Shown in pieces: positions 33,111-42,542 of a stretch of 64,000 bases of DNA. The notes beneath the pieces were generated by a model that was not told the origin of the DNA, did no database searches, and was given only the letters and a program-made list of their open reading frames with translations. How positions within the stretch are numbered: position 1 is the first letter of the stretch; every line of letters starts with the position of its first letter. The translations under genes and the position numbers were made by a program. Source of the stretch: Flavobacterium sp. UBA6135 (lineage in GTDB: Bacteria; Bacteroidota; Bacteroidia; Flavobacteriales; Flavobacteriaceae); NCBI RefSeq assembly GCF_002428305.1, contig NZ_DIVJ01000049.1, positions 48,536-112,535 on the forward strand. The letters are read 5' to 3'.

Positions 33111-33270
33111 GTGGTAAATTCTTTGGAAATATAGTTAATGTTTTTTTGAAATTTAAAAATTTATAACAAAAATTTAAATTTTTACAGAGCTAAAGTAGCA
33201 ATAAATTTACAATTACAAAACAATTTATTATACATTTTTTTTACATTAAATCACATAATTAATTTGAAAT

Positions 33271-33299
33271 AAAAAAAAACCACTCTATTTGAGTGGTTT
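33271..33299 (-). terminator. Terminator of glutamine synthetase III
   Basis: AAACCACTC pairs with GAGTGGTTT around five bases; on the minus strand a nine-T run follows, just after the stop of the gene at 33307. Confidence 0.85.
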
Positions 33300-33306
33300 A
33301 AATTTA

Positions 33307-35496
33307 TTATTTGGTAAACAATAATTCTCTGTATTTGGTTAATGTCCAAATTTCATCATCAACAAGTAACTCTAATTTATCAGAATGATATCTGATTTCT
33401 TCGAAAAATGGTTTCACTTTATTGCAATAAGCAATGGCCATTTTTTCGGCATCAGTTAAATTATTTGCTTTCTTACGTTCTTCAGTCATTTGGCCAACTT
33501 TACTATTTATGCCTTCAATGTGTTCTGAAATTTCTTTGATTAAGCTAATTTGTTCTCTTGCGATTTTTTCGAAATCTTTTCCAAAAATTTCTTTCAAACC
33601 TCTAACATTTTCAATTAAAACATTTTGATATCGAATAGCTGTAGGAACAACATGATTTCTGGCAATATCACCTAAAACTCTACCTTCAATTTGAATTTTC
33701 TTGGTATATTCTTCTAATTCAATTTCATATCGAGCTTCCACTTCTACATGATTCATTACATTCAATTCTTCAAACAAGGCAATAGCTTTTTTAGAAACTT
33801 TAGCTTTCAAAGCTTCAGGAGTAGTTTTATGATTACTCAAACCTCTCTTTTTAGCTTCTTTTTCCCAAGCATCACTATATCCATCTCCTTCAAAAAGTAT
33901 AGCTTTTGTTTGTTTGATGTATTCTCTCAAAACATTGAAAATAGCTTCGTCTTTTTTCAAATCATTTTTCTCAATCAACGTGTCTACTTCAGCTTTGAAA
34001 TCTTTTAATTGTTTTGCAACAATACTATTTAAAGTTGTCATTGCATTAGCACAATTGGCTGATGAACCCACTGCTCTAAATTCAAATTTATTTCCTGTAA
34101 AAGCAAATGGAGACGTTCGGTTTCTATCAGTGTTATCCAAAAGTACATCCGGAATTTTGCCTACTACATTCAATTTTAAATCTGTTTTTTCTTCCGGGGA
34201 AAGTTTCCCTGTTGACACTCCCTCTAATTCTTCTAAAACTTTTGTCAACTGTTGACCAATAAACACAGAAATAATTGCAGGAGGGGCTTCGTTAGCACCT
34301 AATCTATGATCGTTACTTGCAGAAGCAATTGCAGCACGAAGTAATTCTTCATAAACATTAACTGCTTTTATGGTATTAATAAAGAATGTTAAGAATTGTA
34401 AGTTACTCATTGGTGTTTTGCCCGGACTTAACAAGTTGATACCAGTGTCTGTAGCTAACGACCAGTTGTTGTGCTTACCAGATCCATTCACCCCTTTAAA
34501 AGGTTTTTCATGGAACAAAACTCTGAACTCATGACGCTCTGCTACTTTTTGCATTACATCCATCAACAAAGAATTATGGTCTACTGCCAAATTGGTTTCT
34601 TCAAAAATTGGAGCTAATTCAAATTGATTTGGTGCTACTTCATTATGTCTTGTTTTAACAGGAATTCCCAAAAGCATACATTCATTTTCTAGATCTCTCA
34701 TATAATTTAATACACGAGTTGGAATTGATCCAAAATAATGATCTTCCAATTGTTGTCCTTTTGCTGACGTATGTCCTAACAACGTTCTTCCGGTTGCTAA
34801 AATATCAGGTCTTGAATTCGCTAAAGCGGTATCAATAAGAAAATATTCTTGTTCCCAACCAAGAGTTGGAGTAACCTTTTTTACATTTTTATCAAAATAT
34901 TTACAAACATCAGTTGCCGCTTCATCAATGGCATGAAGAGCTCTTAATAATGGTGTCTTATAATCCAACGCTTCTCCTGTGTAAGATACAAATACCGTTG
35001 GAATACAAAGTGTGGTTCCGTAAATAAAAGCCGGTGAAGTTGGGTCCCAAGCGGTGTAACCCCTTGCTTCAAAAGTATTTCTGATTCCTCCATTTGGAAA
35101 ACTAGAGGCATCCGGCTCTTGTTGAGCTAATTGATCTCCACCAAATTTTTCAACCGGATCACTTCCATCAAAAGACGTTTCAAAAAAAGCATCGTGTTTT
35201 TCAGCAGTTGCACCTGTTAAGGGTTGAAACCAATGCGTATAATGGGTTACTCCTTTTGTTAAGGCCCATTCTTTCATTCCCATCGCAATATAATCTGCTA
35301 ATTTTCTATCAATTTTAGTCCCATGTTGTACAGCACTTTGAACTGCCTTGTAAGCATCGGGGGTTAAAAATTTTCGCATTGCTTTGTCATTAAAGACATT
35401 AGCTCCAAAAATTTCGGATTTTTTTCCAATTTCTTCCACTTTTACAGGTTTTCTACCTAAAGTTTCTTTTAATGCTTGAAAACGAATTGTTGACAT
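33307..35496 (-). CDS. glnN: Glutamine synthetase type III
   Basis: A 729-residue GSIII, much larger than GSI or GSII and typical of Bacteroidota and cyanobacteria. The catalytic domain shows GWEQEYF (213-219), NEVAPNQFE (285-293) and GVNGSGKHNNW (335-345), the metal- and ATP-binding glutamine synthetase motifs. It assimilates ammonium into glutamine. The gene is monocistronic with a perfect promoter at 35532-35561 whose -33 element touches the exchanger terminator. Confidence 0.96.
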   Translation of the reverse strand: MSTIRFQALKETLGRKPVKVEEIGKKSEIFGANVFNDKAMRKFLTPDAYKAVQSAVQHGTKIDRKLADYIAMGMKEWALTKGVTHYTHWFQPLTGATAEKHDAFFETSFDGSDPVEKFGGDQLAQQEPDASSFPNGGIRNTFEARGYTAWDPTSPAFIYGTTLCIPTVFVSYTGEALDYKTPLLRALHAIDEAATDVCKYFDKNVKKVTPTLGWEQEYFLIDTALANSRPDILATGRTLLGHTSAKGQQLEDHYFGSIPTRVLNYMRDLENECMLLGIPVKTRHNEVAPNQFELAPIFEETNLAVDHNSLLMDVMQKVAERHEFRVLFHEKPFKGVNGSGKHNNWSLATDTGINLLSPGKTPMSNLQFLTFFINTIKAVNVYEELLRAAIASASNDHRLGANEAPPAIISVFIGQQLTKVLEELEGVSTGKLSPEEKTDLKLNVVGKIPDVLLDNTDRNRTSPFAFTGNKFEFRAVGSSANCANAMTTLNSIVAKQLKDFKAEVDTLIEKNDLKKDEAIFNVLREYIKQTKAILFEGDGYSDAWEKEAKKRGLSNHKTTPEALKAKVSKKAIALFEELNVMNHVEVEARYEIELEEYTKKIQIEGRVLGDIARNHVVPTAIRYQNVLIENVRGLKEIFGKDFEKIAREQISLIKEISEHIEGINSKVGQMTEERKKANNLTDAEKMAIAYCNKVKPFFEEIRYHSDKLELLVDDEIWTLTKYRELLFTK

Positions 35497-35531
35497 AGAT
35501 GATAATTTGAAGGATTACTATTTTTACGTTG

Positions 35532-35561
35532 CAAATTTAATACTTTTTAGATATAAAACAA
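35532..35561 (-). promoter_or_regulatory. glnN promoter, Bacteroidota consensus
   Basis: Minus strand: TTG at 35561-35559, 19 bases, TAAATTTG at 35539-35532; 36 bases before the ATG at 35496. Confidence 0.75.
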
Positions 35562-35590
35562 TTAACCCCCTATTTTTTTAGGGGGTTAAT
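35561..35590 (-). terminator. Terminator after the Na+/Ca2+ exchanger gene
   Basis: ATTAACCCCCTA pairs perfectly with TAGGGGGTTAAT around a T-rich loop; it lies past the stop at 35646 on the minus strand. Confidence 0.7.
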
Positions 35591-35645
35591 TAAAAAAAAT
35601 AATATTATAATTCAAAATACCTACAAAAAATAGGGTCAACACATT

Positions 35646-36581
35646 TTACATAAAAGTCAAATAAATAAAAGTACCATAAGCTATCACTAAAACAAAACCT
35701 GCTTTTCTATCCAAATATCCTTTTTTAGGAAGCATGACTAATGGAATTAAAATAAAAGAAAATGCCAGCATCCAAATGATGTCAAAGGACATTAATCTAT
35801 TGTCAACCAGCTTTACAGGATGAATAATAGCTGTTAATCCTAAAACTGACAGAATATTAAAGATATTAGAACCTATTATATTCCCAATTGAGATGGAGCT
35901 TTCTTTTTTCACAGCAGCAATAATTGAAGCGGCAAGTTCCGGTATACTTGTACCAATTGCAACAACAGTAACTGCAATAACTCGATCGGAAACACCATAA
36001 GACTCTGCTAGATTAACAGCCCCTTTTATTAATAGCTCAGAACCTCCCCATAATCCTAAACCACCTACTCCTAAGAAGAATACAACTTGATACATAGGCA
36101 TTGCTTTTTCAAGGGGAATTTCAACTTCTGATGGGGCTTTCTTTTGGAACTTGATTAAGTATATTACAAAACAAATCAAGAGTAAAAATAAAATCATGCC
36201 TTCTATTCTACTTATCTCACCATCATACTGTAAAATTCCAAACAACAAAACGGAAGAAATTAGCATTGCCGGCCAATCCGTTTTAAAAAATGATTCATCA
36301 ACTTTCATAGCATTGATAATCATAACAATTCCGAGAATTAACCCAATATTAGCAATGTTGGAACCAATTACATTTCCTAAAGCGATATCGGGAAAACCTG
36401 CCATTGCAGACTTAATACTAACTATTAATTCCGGTGCAGAAGTGGCAAAAGAAACCACTGTCATTCCTATAATAATTTTTGAAATGTTTAATCTTAAGGA
36501 CATCCCAACAGCCGACTTCAGCAACCAATCACCTCCTAGTACTAATAAAACTAAACCAGCTATAATTAAAATAAAATCCAT
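35646..36581 (-). CDS. Calcium/sodium antiporter (YrbG-like CaCA family)
   Basis: A 311-residue membrane protein with about ten helices and two alpha repeats: GNVIGSNIANIG (N-terminal half) and GNIIGSNIFNIL (C-terminal half), the ion-binding signatures of the CaCA superfamily. The first repeat also has SAPELIVS, the second TSIPELAAS. Probably exports Ca2+ in exchange for Na+ or H+. Monocistronic, with a terminator before glnN. Confidence 0.93.
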   Translation of the reverse strand: MDFILIIAGLVLLVLGGDWLLKSAVGMSLRLNISKIIIGMTVVSFATSAPELIVSIKSAMAGFPDIALGNVIGSNIANIGLILGIVMIINAMKVDESFFKTDWPAMLISSVLLFGILQYDGEISRIEGMILFLLLICFVIYLIKFQKKAPSEVEIPLEKAMPMYQVVFFLGVGGLGLWGGSELLIKGAVNLAESYGVSDRVIAVTVVAIGTSIPELAASIIAAVKKESSISIGNIIGSNIFNILSVLGLTAIIHPVKLVDNRLMSFDIIWMLAFSFILIPLVMLPKKGYLDRKAGFVLVIAYGTFIYLTFM

Positions 36582-36665
36582 TAGTCAATTTTTTTTACGA
36601 AAGTATAAAACGTTAATGATAAATAAATCATATTACTTAATAAAAAAATTGCATGATTTACAGCA

Positions 36666-36696
36666 ATAAAAAAGGGGTGCCTGTAGACACCCCTTT
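36666..36696 (-). terminator. Hairpin downstream of the collagen-stub lipoprotein gene
   Basis: AAAGGGGTG pairs with CACCCCTTT around eight bases, followed on the minus strand by TTTTTTATTG. It is about 155 bases past the stop at 36851. Confidence 0.6.
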
Positions 36697-36850
36697 AGTT
36701 AAATTAGTTAGATTTATCTTTAACTAGACATTTCTCTATAGACAAAAAAGATAACTAAAAATAAAAACACTTTATAAGACAAGTCTTATGTTTAAATAAA
36801 AAACAATTTTTGATTAAAATTATAATTTACAAATAATTAAAATCAATTAG

Positions 36851-37372
36851 TTATAAATTAATTCTTTCAGAGAATAATTTTACATCGGCTTCAGTAAGAC
36901 CATACATTTCCATAACTTGATCATAGTTACTATAATCCATTTTAGCAGAGAAATATCCGGGGATAATTACTATTCTAAATGTTTGATTGTTTAGAAACTG
37001 AGGGGTTGTTCCCAAATCATATGTACCACCAGCATAAATTGTAAAATCAACTCTACTAAAGTCAAAATCATAATCTAATTCTCCTTGATTTAAATACAAC
37101 GTACGTGGAATTTGTTGCCAAATTGGCGTTGAGGAGTTAATTGTACCATCCATTCTATAAATTAGAAGAACGTCTGAATTTAAAATCGGGGGAATTAGTT
37201 CTCGATAAATTGAATATCCAAATTGATTACTAAAACCAAAATTAACATTTCTCAATTCAAAAACTTCTGCTTCAACCGAAACACCATCTCTACCCGGAAC
37301 CCCTTGAGGTCCTTCACAACTTTGTAACGTTATCATCCCGATAAACGCTAAAATCAATGTAATTTTTTTCAT
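36851..37372 (-). CDS. Lipoprotein with a short collagen-like stub
   Basis: A 173-residue lipoprotein: signal peptide to the lipobox LQSC (Cys19), then GPQGVPGRDG, three Gly-X-Y triplets that look like the start of a collagen-like segment, then a beta-rich globular part. Such stubs occur in a recurrent Bacteroidota lipoprotein family. The function is unknown; it is probably anchored at the outer membrane. Confidence 0.75.
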   Translation of the reverse strand: MKKITLILAFIGMITLQSCEGPQGVPGRDGVSVEAEVFELRNVNFGFSNQFGYSIYRELIPPILNSDVLLIYRMDGTINSSTPIWQQIPRTLYLNQGELDYDFDFSRVDFTIYAGGTYDLGTTPQFLNNQTFRIVIIPGYFSAKMDYSNYDQVMEMYGLTEADVKLFSERINL

Positions 37373-37422
37373 ATTTTTTTGTCTTAATGATTCGTATTAA
37401 AATACTTTTTCAATACTTATGC

Positions 37423-37430
37423 CAAAGTTA
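37423..37430 (-). promoter_or_regulatory. -7 element for the collagen-stub lipoprotein
   Basis: TAACTTTG on the minus strand, 51 bases before the ATG at 37372; no TTG at the -33 position. Confidence 0.4.
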
Positions 37431-37465
37431 TCTTTTTTTGCATGAAATCTACTTATTTTATTTTT

Positions 37466-37473
37466 TACATTTG
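37466..37473 (+). promoter_or_regulatory. -7 element for the DUF1543 gene
   Basis: TACATTTG ends 5 bases before the ATG at 37478, which would give a leaderless or nearly leaderless transcript. Confidence 0.45.
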
Positions 37474-37477
37474 ACAT

Positions 37478-38044
37478 ATGAAAGAAAAACTCACTCTATA
37501 CATGGTTATGCTTGGTTGTAAACCACCGGGAAGAATAACCGAGCAGCACGATATTTTTTTTGGAATTGGAAAATCTTTAACCGATTTAATTCCCGAAATG
37601 AAAACTTTTTGGCCGGAAGCAAAAGGTAAAATACATATTGACGCTTGGCGAGAGGTAACATTTGTGGATGGTTTTTCTCTGGAAGTAACTGAAAGAGATT
37701 CAACTGATTCAAAAGATAATAAATTATTTTTTATCAACTTAGGGGGTTACAAAGAAAATGAATTTGAAGAATATCACTATAAAATTATAACGGTTGCAAA
37801 AAATAAAGCTGAGGCAATTAAGAAGTCCAAACAAACAACTTTTTATAAGCATTGTGGTTTTAAAGGAGCCACTTCACATATTGATGACAAATATGGTGTA
37901 GATGTAGATGATATTTATGAAATTGAGGATTTATTATCTGTTGAAACAAAAAAGAACTTTCAAATTCAAATTCATTCCACTAATTCCTCTGTTGAGAATA
38001 TGCTTCACATTGGTTATTTAAAAATAAAAAAACCGTCAGAATAA
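37478..38044 (+). CDS. DUF1543 domain protein
   Basis: A 188-residue protein with the DUF1543 pattern: LYMVMLGCKPPGRITEQHDIFF-type start (here MVMLGCKPPGR), EMKTFWPEAKGKIHIDAW and a conserved FINLGGYKENEFEEYHY segment. The role of the family is unknown. The last bases of the gene form part of the hairpin terminator 38032-38057. Confidence 0.85.
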   Translation: MKEKLTLYMVMLGCKPPGRITEQHDIFFGIGKSLTDLIPEMKTFWPEAKGKIHIDAWREVTFVDGFSLEVTERDSTDSKDNKLFFINLGGYKENEFEEYHYKIITVAKNKAEAIKKSKQTTFYKHCGFKGATSHIDDKYGVDVDDIYEIEDLLSVETKKNFQIQIHSTNSSVENMLHIGYLKIKKPSE

Positions 38045-38054
38045 ATCCTGACGG
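38033..38054 (-). terminator. Terminator of the T9SS surface protein gene
   Basis: CCGTCAG pairs with CTGACGG around eight bases; on the minus strand a run of T follows. It overlaps the 3' end of the convergent DUF1543 gene. Confidence 0.75.
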
Positions 38055-38077
38055 CTTCTCCGTTAAAATTACCTTAC

Positions 38078-41000
38078 TTATTTTCTGGCTTTAACAATTG
38101 TTTTGGTATTTGATTCTCTATCCGTGGTAATTCTTACCATAAATAGTTGCCCTTCGTTTCTGGCAAAACTCATATAGATATTTTCTTCTTTGTGTAAATA
38201 CCCTTTTGTATCTACATTTCTATAAACCAGAATTCCTCTGTAATCAAAAATTTCAATGGTTACTTTTGAATCATACTCAAAATTATATTTAATTGAAATC
38301 TCTTCTTGGAACGGAACCGGATAAATATCAAATAATTCTTTACCCAAAGTCGTCTCTGCAATTCTCGATTGAATTTGATTTATAGGATTGTTATGTGCAT
38401 CTATTGAACAACCTGCGTTATTTAATTCATCCAAAGCTATAGCTAAATTATTAACTGCATTACCATTGGAAGCAAATGCATTGTTTACTGTGGTAATTAA
38501 TAATTGTGCATTATTCAAATAAGGCTCCCCATAATTCACAAATTCATGACAAATATTAAGCAATGCTGCAACCGATTGTCTTCCAAGATTGGCTGCACCT
38601 CCACCACCTAGATTTAAAACTTCCATAAAAGTTTTGTTTTTAATGTTATTAGGAGCACTGGTAAATACCGTTCCATATTTAGCACTTGGACTATAAGTTC
38701 CACACCAGTTTTGTGGGAAATTTTTCCAATAGCCAATAGTACAACCATCAAAGAATTCACATTCCGGTCTTGTAACCACTACCTCATCTTGTGAAGTACA
38801 TCCATTTGATAAATCGGTAACTGTAAGAACATATGTTCCTTCCATATCCACAGTTGGAGTTGCTGTATCTGCACCGGAAACTATGTTTCCATCTAATGTA
38901 GACCAAGAGAAAATAACATTCAAAGTAGTTGAAGATCCTGACAACTGTACTGTAGAAGTATCACACGAAATTTGAGCATCATCTCCCGCATTTGCATTTG
39001 GTGGTGTGTTATTTAAAGTAACCAATGCAACATCAGTAGCGGTACATCCATTATCAGGATTAGTAACTGTTAATGTATACGTTCCAGCTGCATCTACGGT
39101 AGGCGTTGCCGTATCAGCTCCAAAAGCGATATTACCTCCATTACTTGCTACCCATGCAAACGTTGCACCAGGTGTTGTTGAAGAGCCACTTAAACTTACT
39201 GATTTTGAAGTACAATTCAATTCCTTATCCGCTCCTGCATTTGCGTTTGGCGGTGTGTTATTTATAGTAACCAAAGCTACATCTGTAGCTGTACATCCAT
39301 TTGCAGGGTTTGTTACCGTTAAGGTATAGGTTCCTGCTGCATTCACGGTTGGTGTAGCTGTGTTAGCTCCTGAAACAATATTTCCGCCATTGCCAGCCAC
39401 CCAAGCAAATGTTGCTCCCGGTGTGGTTGAAGAACCGCTTAATGCAATAGATGTTATTGTACAAGTAAGTTCTTTATCCGCTCCCGCATTTGCGTTTGGA
39501 GGTGTGTTGTTCAAGGTAACTAACGCCACATCAGTAGCTGTACAACCGTTATCCGGATTTGTTACCGTTAAGGTGTATGTACCCGCCGCATTTACTGTTG
39601 GTGTCGCTGTATTACCTCCTGAAACAATATTTCCGCCATTACTAGCTACCCAAGCAAAAGTTGCCCCCGGAGTGGTTGAAGAACCGCTTAATGCAATAGA
39701 TGTTATTGTACAAGTAAGTTCTTTATCAGCCCCAGCATTTGCGTTTGGAGGTGTGTTATCTAGGGTAACTAATGCCACATCAGTAGCTGTACAACCGTTA
39801 TCCGGATTTGTTACCGTTAAGGTGTATGTACCCGCCGCATTCACTGTTGGTGTCGCTGTGTTAGCTCCTGAAACAATGTTTCCGCCATTACTAGCTACCC
39901 AAGCAAATGTTGCTCCGGGTGTGGTTGAAGAACCGCTTAATGCAATAGATGTTATTGTACAAGTAAGTTCTTTATCCGCTCCTGCATTAGCGTTTGGAGG
40001 TGTGTTATCTAGGGTAACTAATGCCACATCAGTAGCCGTACAACCGTTATCCGGATTTGTTACCGTTAGGGTGTATGTACCTGCCGCATTCACTGTTGGT
40101 GTCTCTGTATTAGCCCCTGAAACAATATTTCCGCCATTACTAGCTACCCAAGCAAAAGTTGCTCCCGGTGTGGTTGAAGAACCGCTTAGTGCAATTGATG
40201 TTACTGTACAATTAAGTTCTTTATCAGCCCCAGCATTTGCGTTTGGTGGTGTGTTATCTAGAGTAACTAACGCCACGTCAGTAGCCGTACATCCGTTAGC
40301 AGGATTTGTTACCGTTAAAGTATAGGTTCCTGCTGCATTCACTGTAGGTGTCGCTGTATTAGCTCCTGAAACAATGTTTCCGCCATTGCTGGCAATCCAA
40401 GCAAATGTTGCTCCCGGTGTTGTTGAAGAACCGCTCAATACAATTGAGGTTACTGTACAAGTTAATTCTTTATCCGCTCCAGCATTTGCGTTTGGAGGCG
40501 TCTTGTTTTCTGTAACCGTAACTGTATCTTCTGCAAAACAGCCAACAGGACCTGCATTTGCTCTAACCGTATAAACTCCGGGATTAGAAACTACAGGAGC
40601 GTTTCCAACTAATTCTGGTCCTAATTGACCCGGACCAGGTGAAGGCCCATACCACTTAATTGTAGCTCCCGGCGGAGTAATATTTGTAGCCGTTAAAGTG
40701 GCCGTTGGATTGGTACATGTTAATTCATTACTTGCATTGGCTGTAACGTCAACATCCGTAATGTTTCCGAATAAAAAGGGGCCGGAAAAGTCTTTTAATT
40801 CTGCCGTAAAAGAAGCAGAAGATCTCGTTTTCACTAATAAACTACCTAGTAAATTATTACAAGGTCCATCATCGTTTGATCTACTATCAAGACCTAAAGC
40901 AGTTAAGTTAATTCCAAATTCCGCAAACTGTAAGGCTTTCATGTCATCAAAATAGGCTGCATTTCCTTCTTGGCTTCCCCAAGGAGCTCCTAGCGTTGGT

Positions 41001-42052
41001 GCTGTTACATTAACTACAGCAAATACTGTAGCTTCTGCTGTTGGATCTTTTGTGGTAATTCCTGCATATCCATAAATACCTGCTCCATTTCCTTGGTCAA
41101 AAGTTCCGGTAAGACTAAATGGTCGATTTGGTCGTGAATTAAAATTTGCAATATCTGCACTTGACATCCAAATTCGTACACTTGCTTGTGGATTAGCACC
41201 TCCATTTGCAAAATCTATAGCAACTAAAATATCACCCGGAATATCGATACTCCCATCAGGTTCAAAAACCCAAGCTGTATGACCGGCATCCGGCCCTGCA
41301 TTAATTAATGCATTCCCACTGAAAGTCACTTCTCTTCTGAAAAATTCAAAATCGGTATGCGAATTACCATCAGCTGAAACTGTGGTTGCTCCGCCAAAAC
41401 CCCATAAAATTCCGGTAGGTGACTGAGCCAATGCTGCGGGAGAAATGTCTCTTCTCAAATAGCCAAAAACATCAATTAAGTCATTTTTTGGAGGTGTTCC
41501 ACCGCTACCCAGTGTCCATGTAGTAGGATTATCCCCATTTTTATTTGAGTTTCCACTAAATACTGATGTATCGTTATTGCTTTGAGCTGAATTATTATCT
41601 CTAGCATATACGGCATCAATCCATATGTTGGTACCTAAAATTGTATTATAAGGTACTGACATTCTTTTCTCGAAAGAGAAATTGTTATTGGCTAAAATAG
41701 ATGCTTTAATACCTGCGGCATTAGTAACATCAATTACTCCGAGTCCTGACCCGGGCCATAATGAAGGGTTAGCAAACCAGTCATCTGTTCCAATCGGACC
41801 GGCTAAATTTCCAAATTGAAGCCTGTTAGCATAAACATCGGCATCAATACCAAAGTTCGCTTTTAGAGCAGCACCTGCTACGATTTGAGCTTTAGATTCT
41901 TGAAATGACAAGAAAATTACACCTATAAAAAGTGTAGTGAAAATTGCTTTCAAAACGTTGTTTAATTTTTGAAAACCTGAATTGCCTGATTTCCAAAAAA
42001 ATATTGGAACACCATGGAATAATTCGTTACGAAAATGTTTTTTTTGTTTCAT
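38078..42052 (-). CDS. T9SS-exported repeat protein, adhesin-like
   Basis: A 1324-residue secreted protein. The ATG at 42052 (not 42076) gives a long basic N-terminus and a signal sequence ending SKAQ. Then come about 450 residues of unrecognised domain, an Ig-like segment, seven tandem 83-residue repeats (start TPPNANAG, core SSTTPGATFAWVASNGGN), a CTIGYWKNFPQNWC segment, and a C-terminal type A T9SS sorting domain (FDIYPVPFQEEISI to KTIVKARK). It is predicted to be surface-bound or secreted through T9SS. The repeats are almost identical, which suggests recent duplication. The function is inferred as adhesion. Confidence 0.9.
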   Translation of the reverse strand: MKQKKHFRNELFHGVPIFFWKSGNSGFQKLNNVLKAIFTTLFIGVIFLSFQESKAQIVAGAALKANFGIDADVYANRLQFGNLAGPIGTDDWFANPSLWPGSGLGVIDVTNAAGIKASILANNNFSFEKRMSVPYNTILGTNIWIDAVYARDNNSAQSNNDTSVFSGNSNKNGDNPTTWTLGSGGTPPKNDLIDVFGYLRRDISPAALAQSPTGILWGFGGATTVSADGNSHTDFEFFRREVTFSGNALINAGPDAGHTAWVFEPDGSIDIPGDILVAIDFANGGANPQASVRIWMSSADIANFNSRPNRPFSLTGTFDQGNGAGIYGYAGITTKDPTAEATVFAVVNVTAPTLGAPWGSQEGNAAYFDDMKALQFAEFGINLTALGLDSRSNDDGPCNNLLGSLLVKTRSSASFTAELKDFSGPFLFGNITDVDVTANASNELTCTNPTATLTATNITPPGATIKWYGPSPGPGQLGPELVGNAPVVSNPGVYTVRANAGPVGCFAEDTVTVTENKTPPNANAGADKELTCTVTSIVLSGSSTTPGATFAWIASNGGNIVSGANTATPTVNAAGTYTLTVTNPANGCTATDVALVTLDNTPPNANAGADKELNCTVTSIALSGSSTTPGATFAWVASNGGNIVSGANTETPTVNAAGTYTLTVTNPDNGCTATDVALVTLDNTPPNANAGADKELTCTITSIALSGSSTTPGATFAWVASNGGNIVSGANTATPTVNAAGTYTLTVTNPDNGCTATDVALVTLDNTPPNANAGADKELTCTITSIALSGSSTTPGATFAWVASNGGNIVSGGNTATPTVNAAGTYTLTVTNPDNGCTATDVALVTLNNTPPNANAGADKELTCTITSIALSGSSTTPGATFAWVAGNGGNIVSGANTATPTVNAAGTYTLTVTNPANGCTATDVALVTINNTPPNANAGADKELNCTSKSVSLSGSSTTPGATFAWVASNGGNIAFGADTATPTVDAAGTYTLTVTNPDNGCTATDVALVTLNNTPPNANAGDDAQISCDTSTVQLSGSSTTLNVIFSWSTLDGNIVSGADTATPTVDMEGTYVLTVTDLSNGCTSQDEVVVTRPECEFFDGCTIGYWKNFPQNWCGTYSPSAKYGTVFTSAPNNIKNKTFMEVLNLGGGGAANLGRQSVAALLNICHEFVNYGEPYLNNAQLLITTVNNAFASNGNAVNNLAIALDELNNAGCSIDAHNNPINQIQSRIAETTLGKELFDIYPVPFQEEISIKYNFEYDSKVTIEIFDYRGILVYRNVDTKGYLHKEENIYMSFARNEGQLFMVRITTDRESNTKTIVKARK
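38762..40504 (-). repeat. Seven tandem 249-bp repeats in the T9SS protein gene
   Basis: Repeats begin at 40504, 40255, 40006, 39757, 39508, 39259 and 39010 (minus strand), 249 bases each, coding for 83 residues. The central copies differ in only a few bases; the seventh is the most diverged. Confidence 0.9.
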
Positions 42053-42148
42053 AATAATAAGGTTTAGATAAACCATATCATTACTAAGTAAGAAAATTTA
42101 AGAGAGAGGCAGTAGTTAAAAAATTTCTCTTTTGAAGTTTAAGTTAAA

Positions 42149-42179
42149 CAAAATTACGAATGACGAAAACACTAATCAA
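42149..42179 (-). promoter_or_regulatory. T9SS gene promoter, downstream copy
   Basis: Minus strand TTG at 42179-42177, 20 bases, TAATTTTG at 42156-42149; about 95 bases before the ATG. Confidence 0.5.
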
Positions 42180-42239
42180 CACAAAATTTTAATTTGATTA
42201 CTGTTCAACAATTATTAATTTGTTTTTGAAAATAGAAAG

Positions 42240-42269
42240 CAAATTTAACATAAATATTAACACATGCAA
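42240..42269 (-). promoter_or_regulatory. T9SS gene promoter, consensus copy
   Basis: Minus strand TTG at 42269-42267, exactly 19 bases, TAAATTTG at 42247-42240; gives a leader of about 180 bases. Confidence 0.6.
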
Positions 42270-42376
42270 ATTATTTTGTTGTTTTTTTAAACTTTTTACA
42301 TTTTTTTATCAATATTTCCTACAATTAAATATTTAAACTGTTTAATTAATTATCTTTAATTTTAAAAACAAAAACT

Positions 42377-42529
42377 ATGGGAAGAAATAATCCGAAAAAT
42401 ATAAAAATACATAACGACAAGTTACACAAAGAGCAAGCCAAAAAGAAAGAAAAGGAAATGGCGAGAAAAGAGAAACTGAAAGCCATTGTTCGGAAGTTTA
42501 ATAGTGATGAAAATGAAACTACTAACTAA
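42377..42529 (+). CDS. Small lysine-rich protein
   Basis: A 50-residue basic protein (MGRNNPKNIKIHNDKLHKEQ start, then KKKEKEMARKEKLK). It ends 13 bases before the next gene, with which it may be co-transcribed. It resembles other small charged genes here. No function can be assigned. Confidence 0.5.
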   Translation: MGRNNPKNIKIHNDKLHKEQAKKKEKEMARKEKLKAIVRKFNSDENETTN

Positions 42530-42542
42530 TTAAATCATTGCT

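Larger units (their letters stand above)
42053..42376. other. AT-rich intergenic region upstream of the T9SS gene
   Basis: About 324 bases without a gene. It holds two promoters for the T9SS gene and, at its right end, the leader of a small plus-strand gene. I see no other structure. Confidence 0.6.

Noticed and set aside
38762..40504. Direct repeats as a possible CRISPR array
   Set aside because: Units are 249 bases, in frame and coding; there are no spacers or Cas genes.
39006..40574. Long plus-strand reading frames (up to 321 codons) opposite the T9SS repeat region
   Set aside because: They are antisense copies of the 249-bp repeats, with repetitive Ala/Val/Pro protein, no start signals and no homologous look; the minus-strand gene explains them.
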